Below, piece by piece: positions 1 to 6,069 of a stretch of 14,910 nucleotides of DNA (its first letter is position 1; each line of letters starts with the position of its first letter). This stretch comes from an uncultured Sulfuricurvum sp. (GTDB lineage: Bacteria > Campylobacterota > Campylobacteria > Campylobacterales > Sulfurimonadaceae). Where the stretch lies: contig NZ_CALDDG010000033.1 of the NCBI RefSeq assembly GCF_937936435.1, forward strand, positions 1 to 14,910, in the 5' to 3' direction. Made by a program: the position numbers and the translations under genes. The notes under the pieces are model-generated. The model was not told the DNA's origin and ran no database searches. It worked only from the letters and a program-made list of their open reading frames with translations.

Positions 1-484
1 AGATTTCTTTCATACATTTAACTTCCAATCCAACCCCTGTTCCAACAACAAAAATTGTAATTGCAACCCATTATTTCACTTAATTAACAAGCAACTTTCT
101 CTTTTAAAGAGCATTGTCTCATTGCACGCTGTTTGCTGATTTTTTTTATTTCTATGTCATATTAGATGACGAACATAATCACAAAAATGTCACTTAGAAC
201 GTTTCATATTTACACATATTACAAATATTGTTCTTTTATTGATATCGGACTAAATGTAAAGGCTTTTCTGATTTATATATTTTTGGCCTCCAAATAGCTT
301 ATTTTGACGCACAATCTCACTATATTATTTTAATTAGACCGTCGTATTATATATATGATCTCAATTATAACAAAAACGAATACAGTGATACTTTCGTGTT
401 AAGTTACGATTAATTTTATCCCCCCTATAATAGTGATGTTTACGAATCGTTTACCGGTTCAATCAAAACTATCGAGGAGAGTTA
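1..484. other. AT-rich non-coding region upstream of the FadL-family gene
   Basis: This stretch is very AT-rich and I see no coding region, RNA gene or insertion-sequence end in it. It contains two ATGTCA words at 154 and 187, 33 bases apart (three helical turns), and an ATGTAA at 254. There is also a short perfect inverted repeat at 156-170 (GTCAT, 5-base spacer, ATGAC). These might be regulator half-sites, but in such AT-rich DNA they could be chance. The last 60 bases hold a recognisable promoter and ribosome binding site. Confidence 0.6.
426..431 (+). promoter_or_regulatory. Predicted -10 box for the FadL-family gene
   Basis: A perfect TATAAT follows a run of six C residues, 53 bases before the start codon. 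The hexamer at the -35 distance (GTTACG, 403-408) is weak, which is common in campylobacterotal promoters. A strong ribosome binding site, GAGGAGAG at 474-481, precedes the ATG at 485 with a spacing of 3 bases (about 5 from its GGAG core). Confidence 0.55.
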
Positions 485-1699
485 ATGAAACGTTCTATTA
501 AAATTGCGGTAGCTGCCGCTGTTGCTTTAAGTGCTACATCTGCGTTTGCGACAAACGGTGATGCAATGATCGGTGTGGGTGCTAAAGCCGTCGGTATGGG
601 CGGCGTCGGTATCGGTGTAAGCCATGGTGCGGAATCTGCTCTTACCAATCCGGCAATGATTACAAGCGTTACGGGAACAGAAGTTTCTTTCGGCGGTACT
701 ATTTTTATGCCTGATGTTAAAACGACCGTTGCGGGTAGTCTTGGTTCACCGGAAGGGGACAGTGATGCTGATTTATCTGTTATCCCTACTGTAGCAGTTG
801 CGCAAAAAGCTACCGATAATTTCTACTGGGGTGTCGGTATGTACGGTGTCGCCGGAATGGGTACGGATTACCGCGGCACAGATACAAACTATAATATGAT
901 GACGAATCTTCAATTGATGCAGTTTGTTCTTCCTTTAGCATATAAAGCAAACGGATTTAGCTTTGCCGTAGCTCCTATCCTTCAATACGGTTCTTTAGAT
1001 ATAAATTATGACACAACTTATGCCGGTGGAACAAGAAGCTCTACTCAGGGTGTAGCACAAGATTTTGGATTGGGCTATACTGTTGGTGCCGCATATGAAG
1101 TAGACGGGCTCACGGTGGGTGCATCGTATAAGTCTGCAATCGATATGAATTATAACGGTCAAATTTCACAAGCCATGTCAGATTTTACTGGAGCTCCTGC
1201 AAGCATGTTTTCGGATGACCTAGAGCAACCGGCCGAAATGGGTGTCGGTATCTCTTACGTGTTCGGTGGAAACACTATCGCATTGGATTATAAAAAAATT
1301 AAATGGTCGGATGCAAAAGGGTATAAAGACTTCAAATGGGAAGATCAAAACGTCATTATGCTCGGTTATCAATATGCACAAGATAATTGGGCATTACGCG
1401 CAGGTTACAACCACGCGACTAGCCCTATTAAAGATCAAGGATATGCAGGAACATTGATCAATATCATGAATGAGTTAGGATTCCCTGCGATTATTGAAGA
1501 TCACTATACAGTGGGTGGCAGCTATGCATTTACAAAAATGACATCATTGGATTTGGCGTATGTCTATTCTCCTGAAGTAACTGATGAATACGGCATTATG
1601 GTTCAAACAGGACCATTGCCTACGGATGTGACGCCATCAACTATTAAAACAAGCCATAGTCAACAAGCGGTTACTGTTCAACTTAACTTCAACTTCTAA
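485..1699 (+). CDS. FadL/OmpP1/TodX-family outer-membrane transport protein
   Basis: A 404-residue outer-membrane beta-barrel of the FadL family, which carries hydrophobic molecules (long-chain fatty acids, aromatic hydrocarbons) across the outer membrane by lateral diffusion. Residues 1-22 are a Sec signal peptide ending SAFA, so the mature protein begins TNGD, the usual N-terminus of the family. The hatch region is typical: glycine-rich AKAVGMGGVGIGVSHG, then an asparagine-proline-alanine (NPA) motif near residue 56. The rest alternates polar and aromatic residues as barrel strands do, and the chain ends in QLNFNF with a terminal aromatic, a BAM signal. Length is normal for the family. The start is fixed by the strong ribosome binding site. 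Substrate is unknown; in a sulfur oxidiser, hydrophobic elemental sulfur or polysulfane is as plausible as a hydrocarbon, but that is inference. Confidence 0.87.
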   Translation: MKRSIKIAVAAAVALSATSAFATNGDAMIGVGAKAVGMGGVGIGVSHGAESALTNPAMITSVTGTEVSFGGTIFMPDVKTTVAGSLGSPEGDSDADLSVIPTVAVAQKATDNFYWGVGMYGVAGMGTDYRGTDTNYNMMTNLQLMQFVLPLAYKANGFSFAVAPILQYGSLDINYDTTYAGGTRSSTQGVAQDFGLGYTVGAAYEVDGLTVGASYKSAIDMNYNGQISQAMSDFTGAPASMFSDDLEQPAEMGVGISYVFGGNTIALDYKKIKWSDAKGYKDFKWEDQNVIMLGYQYAQDNWALRAGYNHATSPIKDQGYAGTLINIMNELGFPAIIEDHYTVGGSYAFTKMTSLDLAYVYSPEVTDEYGIMVQTGPLPTDVTPSTIKTSHSQQAVTVQLNFNF

Positions 1700-1709
1700 G
1701 AGTTTTTCT

Positions 1710-1728
1710 TCTCTCCTCCCGGGAGAGA
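1710..1728 (+). terminator. GC-rich hairpin after the FadL-family gene
   Basis: TCTCTCC (1710-1716) pairs with GGAGAGA (1722-1728) around a 5-base loop, 11 bases after the stop codon. No T-run follows on the plus strand, so this may be a transcript-end stabiliser rather than a full intrinsic terminator. Confidence 0.4.
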
Positions 1729-1751
1729 TTCACAATCCATTCACCTTTAAT

Positions 1752-1795
1752 AACGATAATAAGAGTTCAAAAAACGTTGAGCTGTCATTATCGTT
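1752..1795 (+). terminator. Long stem-loop followed by a T-rich tract
   Basis: AACGATAAT (1752-1760) pairs perfectly with ATTATCGTT (1787-1795). Within the loop AGTTCAA and TTGAGCT can extend the pairing with one G-U pair. TTTATTTGATTGTTTTG follows. This is the better terminator candidate for the FadL-family transcript, and it separates that gene from the DUF302 pair. Confidence 0.5.
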
Positions 1796-1805
1796 TATTT
1801 GATTG

Positions 1806-1849
1806 TTTTGTGATACAATATAGCTTCCGCTGAAGAACATATCACAAAA
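1806..1849 (+). promoter_or_regulatory. Perfect 10-bp inverted repeat over a possible promoter
   Basis: TTTTGTGATA (1806-1815) and TATCACAAAA (1840-1849) are exact reverse complements 24 bases apart. A -10-like TACAAT at 1814-1819 overlaps the left arm. A third TATCAC lies at 1861-1866, 21 bases (two turns) after the second. A small nested stem, CTTC-CGCT-GAAG, sits at 1824-1835. It could be an operator for a dimeric repressor or an RNA stem-loop in the leader of the next gene. I cannot decide between these from sequence. Confidence 0.45.
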
Positions 1850-1879
1850 ATTGTAAGCGATATCACGAAGGAGAATCAT

Positions 1880-2890
1880 ATGTTTAACAGATTACTAATA
1901 GGTGCAGCTGCATTATCACTGGCGGCTACAATGGCATTCGGTGTACAAGGTGCGAAATTTTACATCGGTGACGGCGATAAAGAAAAAGTTTTTATGGACA
2001 TGGTCAATAATAAGATCAGCACAATCGGATACGTATTGTCGGATCCGCATGAGCGCATTAACGATGCGTATAAAACAAAATGGGGAACGGAATATAAAGA
2101 AGAGAAAGGGGTAAAAGTTAAACACCCTGATTTCGATCCGACTTTTAAAGAGACGCTCGATAACCTCGGATTCTTTTCTATCACAAATGATAAAGTCGTC
2201 GGACCGTTGTTGATGAAAGAACCCGCACTCGGCGGATTTTCACCGTTTAATCTTCATATTTGGAAAAAAATGGGTGAAGATAAAACCTATGTAGGGCATG
2301 TTGATCCGGCTACAATGCTTGATATCGTCGGTGTCAAAGATGCCGATGTCCGCGCTAAATTCATCGCTTCTTTCATTCCATTGGATAAAATGGTCTCAGA
2401 AGAGATCGGAAGCAAAGTGCAAACAGTGGATTACAAAGCGTTGCCGGCAAAACCAATGATGACGTTTGAATTCCCGGTTGATCGTGCTGAGAGTTTGGAT
2501 GCATTCATTAGTGATTTCCAAGGAAAATTTGAAGAAAAATTTGAAGCCAACCATTACATCATCGCCGGCTACAAAGACATTAAAGGTTCTATGACCGATA
2601 ACAACGTCGAGTTTGGCCGTTTTGATGCGTATTGGGTCTATTCTCTATGCCATTTCCGATTTTCAGAAGGAATTTTTAATAACGGACGTCCTGATGCAGG
2701 TGCATTCGCGCCTTGTTCAATGTACATGTATGTAGAAAAAGGTTCAAACAAGTTGATGGTCGGTATGCCGCGTTTGGAAAACTGGATTGCGGTTATGGGT
2801 ATCAAAGATCCTAAAATGGTCGATTCCATCCATAATTTGGATAAAGAGATCATCGGGATTATGACAGGTCTTGGAGGAAAAGAACTATGA
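1880..2890 (+). CDS. Exported protein with two tandem DUF302-like modules
   Basis: A 336-residue exported protein. An N-terminal signal peptide (hydrophobic residues 4-20) is cleaved near 20-24. The mature chain holds two modules with the DUF302 (TT1751-like) pattern: a proline-containing strand, a strand ending in a xVGxxxP-like turn, then a glycine hinge and a long helix. Module A is about residues 35-175 (SPFNLHIWKK, then YVGHVDP, then LDIVGVKD). Module B is about 193-330 (APCSMYMYVEK, then LMVGMPR, then IAVMGIKD). The parallel order points to an internal duplication. Module B alone has cysteines, C257 and C279. The ribosome binding site GAAGGAG lies just before the ATG. The gene overlaps the downstream lipoprotein by ATGA, so the two are translationally coupled. 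The biochemical role of DUF302 proteins is not settled; small-ligand or redox-partner binding is only a guess. Confidence 0.65.
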   Translation: MFNRLLIGAAALSLAATMAFGVQGAKFYIGDGDKEKVFMDMVNNKISTIGYVLSDPHERINDAYKTKWGTEYKEEKGVKVKHPDFDPTFKETLDNLGFFSITNDKVVGPLLMKEPALGGFSPFNLHIWKKMGEDKTYVGHVDPATMLDIVGVKDADVRAKFIASFIPLDKMVSEEIGSKVQTVDYKALPAKPMMTFEFPVDRAESLDAFISDFQGKFEEKFEANHYIIAGYKDIKGSMTDNNVEFGRFDAYWVYSLCHFRFSEGIFNNGRPDAGAFAPCSMYMYVEKGSNKLMVGMPRLENWIAVMGIKDPKMVDSIHNLDKEIIGIMTGLGGKEL

Positions 2891-3720
2891 AAAAAATCTA
2901 TTCATTAATCGCTGCGGCGATAATGATCGCATTTTGCGGCTGTGCGGGTACAACGCCTGCTGCCGAAGCGGGTGTAGCGGTTGAAAAAGAGGTTGCAACG
3001 TATAAAATCGCAGCATACAGTGATGTCGAAGCGGCTAAATCAAAATTGACGGGTGCAGGGTTTGAAGTTGTCGGAACCTATAAAGGGGATAGCGGAACAA
3101 CGGTTCTTTTCACAAATGCTGCTATGAAATCAATGGCTAATAAACCTAATCGGGGGCTTGCTGCCGTAGGCCGTTTGTTGGTTGATGATGAAAACAAACA
3201 AATCAGCATTGCAAATCCGATCTATTTCGGAAAAGCGTTCATGCAAAAAGAGTACAACCATGCCACAGCTGCAAGTGCGTTGGCATCTCTTGAAAAAGCG
3301 TTCGGACCTTTGAAAAATTCTACGGATAAATGGGAATTTGACGGATTAGCCGGATATCATTTTATGGTCGGAATGCCGTATTATGAGGACATGATGGTAG
3401 TTGCAGAAGGTTCGACCGCTGATTTGGTGGCGAAAGCGCAAAAAGCGAAAGGGACTACGGCCGTTGTGAAACTTGGAGATGACCGTTATGTAGCTTTTGT
3501 ATCTCTCGATCGCCGTACAAACGGATTTGTGAAAAAAGTCGGTGCGCAGAATGGAGAAATTCTTCCATGGGCGGTATTGATTGAAGACGGGAAAGCAAAA
3601 GCGTTAAGCGCAAAATATTTTATTGCTATCAGTTATCCATTGCTTACGATGTCTGAATTCATGACGATTGCTACCGTTCCGGGTGCAGTTGAAAAAGATC
3701 TTCAAAAAGTTTTTAAATAA
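2887..3720 (+). CDS. Predicted lipoprotein, divergent DUF302-like, partner of the upstream gene
   Basis: A 277-residue protein with a lipoprotein signal peptide: a hydrophobic stretch at residues 4-16, then FCGC with C19 as the likely lipidated cysteine. A flexible Ala/Thr/Glu-rich linker reaches about residue 38. The rest appears to hold two related halves, about 39-150 and 160-277. Each has a strand ending in acidic turns (RLLVDDENKQISIANP and AVLIEDGKAKALSAKY), then an aromatic/methionine loop and a C-terminal helix ending EKAFG or QKVFK. This resembles a degenerate DUF302 duplication, so the two genes may be distant paralogues forming a membrane-anchored pair. That is inference. The start overlaps the preceding stop by four bases. 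Function is unknown. Confidence 0.6.
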   Translation: MKKIYSLIAAAIMIAFCGCAGTTPAAEAGVAVEKEVATYKIAAYSDVEAAKSKLTGAGFEVVGTYKGDSGTTVLFTNAAMKSMANKPNRGLAAVGRLLVDDENKQISIANPIYFGKAFMQKEYNHATAASALASLEKAFGPLKNSTDKWEFDGLAGYHFMVGMPYYEDMMVVAEGSTADLVAKAQKAKGTTAVVKLGDDRYVAFVSLDRRTNGFVKKVGAQNGEILPWAVLIEDGKAKALSAKYFIAISYPLLTMSEFMTIATVPGAVEKDLQKVFK

Positions 3721-3728
3721 ACTACCGA

Positions 3729-3750
3729 GTTTCCGCTTTTGTGCGGAAAC
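3729..3750. terminator. Hairpin between convergent genes
   Basis: GTTTCCGC (3729-3736) and GCGGAAAC (3743-3750) form a perfect 8-bp stem with a 6-base loop, between the lipoprotein gene (plus) and the Mrp gene (minus). The plus-strand side is followed by CCTCCCTCTTTTAT. It probably serves as a shared terminator. Confidence 0.6.
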
Positions 3751-3760
3751 CCTCCCTCTT

Positions 3761-4807
3761 TTATCTTCCTACGGTAAAGTTTGCCGATTTTAGCATTGCT
3801 TCGACGATATTCATATAATGTGCTTTTTGATTCGTATCTCCTAATACAACAGGCGGTTCCCCGTTGTCGGAGCCTTCGCGGATAGACATATCCAGAGGAA
3901 TTTGACCCAGTAGCGGTATGTTATAGCGTTTAGAGAGACGTTCCCCGCCTCCGCTGCCGAAAATATCATAGCGGTGTCCCGTATCCGGAGCGATAAAATA
4001 GCTCATGTTTTCAACCAATCCAGCCATTGGTACATGGATATCCTGAAACATACGGATTGCTCGACTGACATCATCTGAGGCAACGAGCTGCGGTGTGGTT
4101 ACAATGACACCTGCGGTTATCGGGAGTTCTTGAGCCATAGTTAACTGGATGTCTCCAGTTCCAGGAGGCATGTCGATGACGAGGAAATCGAGTTCTCCCC
4201 ACGCTACATCTTCGAGAAACTGGATCAATGCCGATACGGCAACGGATGAACGCCATACAAGCGGTGTATCGGAGGTAGGAGTCGTTAGAGCGACACTCAT
4301 GATTTTCAGACCGTAGTTTTCACTTGGAACAATCTTATTATCGTCATTCCATTTGATCTTTTCTAAATCGGTATTGGTGAGGCGCGGAACATTAGGGCCG
4401 TAAACGTCGGCATCTAATATACCGACCTTATACCCTTTTTGGGCGAGTGCGATAGCCAGATTAACACTGACGGTACTTTTCCCGACTCCCCCTTTTCCGC
4501 TGGTGACGGCGATAACGTTCCTAGCATAGGGAGCCCGATTGTTAGGGGTAGAACTGTTACCGTAATTGATATCTTTGGCTGCTGTATTCTTCTTGGTAAT
4601 GTTGAGTGCGATGAAGTCGGTTGAAAATGTTGCTTCAATTGCTGCTTTTACGTTGAGATAAGAGTCATCACTGACGGTTAGCAGTTCAATATGAGCTATA
4701 CTGTCAGAGACTTTCACTTCAGAGATCAGCTTTAGTTCACCGAGTGTCCGGTTGAGACCGGGATAGGGGAGTTTATGAAGTGCTTCGCTAAGCGTTTTAG
4801 AGTTCAT
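3761..4807 (-). CDS. Mrp/ApbC/NBP35-family P-loop ATPase without the CxxC pair
   Basis: A 348-residue cytoplasmic Fe-S cluster carrier-type ATPase. Residues 1-75 form a DUF59/MIP18-like domain. The Walker A deviant motif GKGGVGKST is at 104-112, switch I LDADVYGPN at 131-139, and Walker B/switch II IDMPPGTGD at 211-219. The family usually carries CxxC after the ENMS motif to hold a bridging [4Fe-4S] cluster. Here ENMSYFIAPDTG has A273 and T276 in those positions, so the pair is absent. I chose the ATG at 4807 because AGAGGAA stands 6-8 bases before it and the DUF59 domain begins right after. An in-frame ATG at 4891 lies deep in the upstream gene and adds 28 residues not typical of the family. 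The start overlaps the preceding gene by 11 bases, so it is the last gene of a three-gene operon. Confidence 0.88.
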   Translation of the reverse strand: MNSKTLSEALHKLPYPGLNRTLGELKLISEVKVSDSIAHIELLTVSDDSYLNVKAAIEATFSTDFIALNITKKNTAAKDINYGNSSTPNNRAPYARNVIAVTSGKGGVGKSTVSVNLAIALAQKGYKVGILDADVYGPNVPRLTNTDLEKIKWNDDNKIVPSENYGLKIMSVALTTPTSDTPLVWRSSVAVSALIQFLEDVAWGELDFLVIDMPPGTGDIQLTMAQELPITAGVIVTTPQLVASDDVSRAIRMFQDIHVPMAGLVENMSYFIAPDTGHRYDIFGSGGGERLSKRYNIPLLGQIPLDMSIREGSDNGEPPVVLGDTNQKAHYMNIVEAMLKSANFTVGR

Positions 4808-5171
4808 AAGGATTTCCTCTACTCTCGCGAGCCAACAGAGCTTTCGTTCCGGCAGCTTTTTGGACAAGCTTTGAGAGACCTGCCCGTGCACCGGGGTATT
4901 CGAGGCTTAATCGATTGGACAGATTGATGCGTTCGTCGATCAGATTGTTCAGGGCTATTATGACTCCGTTGAACGTACCGATTTTATCCGATTCGTTTAA
5001 AAGGTCTTTTATTAACATTTCACGAGAATGCATTTGAAGATCGACGCCGTTTGCTTTTGCAACAGCAATAAAATCACCCGCACTGAGATAAAGACCGGAG
5101 AAAAAAGTGTTTAAAAAGTGGTTTTCCAACGTTAAAAACTTGCTACGTTCTTCATGGTGACGCTTTTTCAT
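4797..5171 (-). CDS. Unrecognised helical protein in the mrp operon
   Basis: A 124-residue, cytoplasmic, charged and apparently all-helical protein. It has no signal peptide, no membrane segment and no cysteines. Notable stretches are a basic N-terminus (KKRHHEERSK), a hydrophobic patch (FLNTFFSGLYLSAGDFIAVAK, about residues 19-39) and a helix with NNLIDERINLSNRLS around residues 75-90. I do not recognise the family. Its ATG overlaps the stop of the LRV gene as ATGA, and its own end overlaps the mrp start by 11 bases, so all three proteins are probably made together. By association it could help Fe-S assembly or regulation. Confidence 0.6.
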   Translation of the reverse strand: MKKRHHEERSKFLTLENHFLNTFFSGLYLSAGDFIAVAKANGVDLQMHSREMLIKDLLNESDKIGTFNGVIIALNNLIDERINLSNRLSLEYPGARAGLSKLVQKAAGTKALLARESRGNPYEL

Positions 5172-5773
5172 GCGCGTTCTCCCAGATTGACTTCGGCAGC
5201 TTTGCTGACATCCGGATCGGTGTCTTGCAGCAATAATGTGATAACTTCTTTCGGTGCGGCACGATTTTCGGCAAGGCGCATTCGAACCATTTTATCATTG
5301 TCATCGCAAAGGATTTTTAAGAGCTTTGCAGGTGTATTAGGATTTCCGGAGAGTCCGTCTCGGACAATTTTTTCATCGCTGAAGAACTTTTCTAAAACAT
5401 CGCTTGGGGTTGACGGATTTGCGGCGACTAGAGCACGGACGAGGTTTATGGTGTCATTCGCGAGATGACGGAGAACCTCGACCGGTGTGTGCGGATTTTT
5501 GGCAACGGCCCATCGTGCCCCCATATCGACAGGATTTTGTGATATATCGATAAGCAATTCGACCATTATCGGACTGTATTCGCGGTCACGTTCATAGACA
5601 GAGGTACGCAGTGAGAGATTCATGGCGACCTGACCTACAATGAGTTTATCTGTTTTAAAAGCGTTATAGATAGTTTGTACGTCTTCAATAGGGAGGGTTT
5701 TGTCTTCTAAAGCTTCAATAAGTGCGGTAGTATCGGATTGTGCTATGGCAATTTGGATAGTCTCACTTTCCAT
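5168..5773 (-). CDS. LRV (leucine-rich repeat variant) / HEAT-like repeat protein
   Basis: A 201-residue cytoplasmic protein. Its second half is a regular array of 24-25-residue repeats: about 85-108, 111-134, 136-160 and 162-185, with a partial one after 187. Each follows the pattern V/A-R-x-x-x-A-x-N-P-x-T-P-x-x-V-L-x-x-L-x-x-D (KNPHTP, ANPSTP, GNPNTP, then the weaker ENRAAP). That is the signature of the LRV family, alpha-helix/3-10-helix solenoids first described from Azotobacter vinelandii, where the LRV protein carries an N-terminal Fe-S cluster domain. This one lacks that cysteine cluster; its N-terminal 80 residues are acidic and helical. The start has AAGGAAG three bases upstream. 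It is the first gene of the operon ending in mrp. It is probably a protein-binding scaffold; the partner is unknown. Confidence 0.72.
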   Translation of the reverse strand: MESETIQIAIAQSDTTALIEALEDKTLPIEDVQTIYNAFKTDKLIVGQVAMNLSLRTSVYERDREYSPIMVELLIDISQNPVDMGARWAVAKNPHTPVEVLRHLANDTINLVRALVAANPSTPSDVLEKFFSDEKIVRDGLSGNPNTPAKLLKILCDDNDKMVRMRLAENRAAPKEVITLLLQDTDPDVSKAAEVNLGERA

Positions 5774-5910
5774 ATGCTTCCTTTTGTGTTGTGATATAAA
5801 TTATCTGCCATACTATCAAAAAGTGATTAAATCCAAAGTATTAATAAACAATTATAAGGGGAAAAACAGAGAAGTCTTTATAAGAAAACGTAAAATAACG
5901 CACAATAATC

Positions 5911-5977
5911 TTATGTCTCTAAAATGTGATAATAATGTAACAATTCGTAATCCTCTTATGTAATGAAAATGTAATTT
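5911..5977 (+). promoter_or_regulatory. Array of six direct repeats with 11-base phasing
   Basis: Reading in 11- or 12-base steps: TTATGTCTCTA (5911), AAATGTGATAA (5922), TAATGTAACAA (5933), TTCGTAATCCTC (5944, degenerate), TTATGTAATGA (5956), AAATGTAATTT (5967). The consensus is about WWATGTAAnnW on one face of the helix. OmpR/PhoB-family response regulators bind 11-base direct repeats as tandem head-to-tail dimers, so this is a likely activator site for the molybdoenzyme operon. It ends 24 bases before the -10 box, touching the -35 position as expected for such activators. The regulator is not encoded in the window. Confidence 0.6.
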
Positions 5978-6007
5978 AACACTTATTAAGAGTCCTCCAC
6001 CTATAAT
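5976..6007 (+). promoter_or_regulatory. Predicted promoter of the rhodanese-molybdoenzyme operon
   Basis: TATAAT at 6002-6007 is a perfect -10 box. The nearest -35-like word, TTAACA at 5976-5981, is 20 bases away, longer than the ideal 17, consistent with activator dependence. The ribosome binding site AAAGGAG at 6058-6064 gives a leader of about 55 bases. Confidence 0.5.
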
Positions 6008-6069
6008 GGAAACGGTAATTCCATAAATTAAAGCACCGTTGTGTGTACATATTAGATAAAGGAGCACGG

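Larger units (their letters stand above)
5774..6069. other. Divergent intergenic region between the LRV and rhodanese operons
   Basis: About 296 bases without a gene, AT-rich, separating two divergently transcribed operons. The right half holds the phased repeat array (5911-5977) and the -10 box at 6002. The left half holds the LRV gene ribosome binding site (5777-5783) and a GTGATA word at 5791-5796, matching half-sites seen upstream of the DUF302 gene. I see no clear promoter for the minus strand. Confidence 0.6.

Noticed and set aside
4805..4891. Longer Mrp start at 4891 (28 extra residues)
   Set aside because: It lies well inside the upstream gene, has no clear ribosome binding site, and the extension does not resemble the family N-terminus. 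The ATG at 4807 has AGAGGAA upstream.
5911..5977. CRISPR-like repeat array
   Set aside because: The units are about 11 bases, degenerate and without unique spacers, which fits regulator binding sites rather than CRISPR.
6043..6069. GTG start for the rhodanese protein at 6043
   Set aside because: It would put nine residues ahead of a complete signal peptide and lacks a ribosome binding site, whereas ATG 6070 has AAAGGAG.
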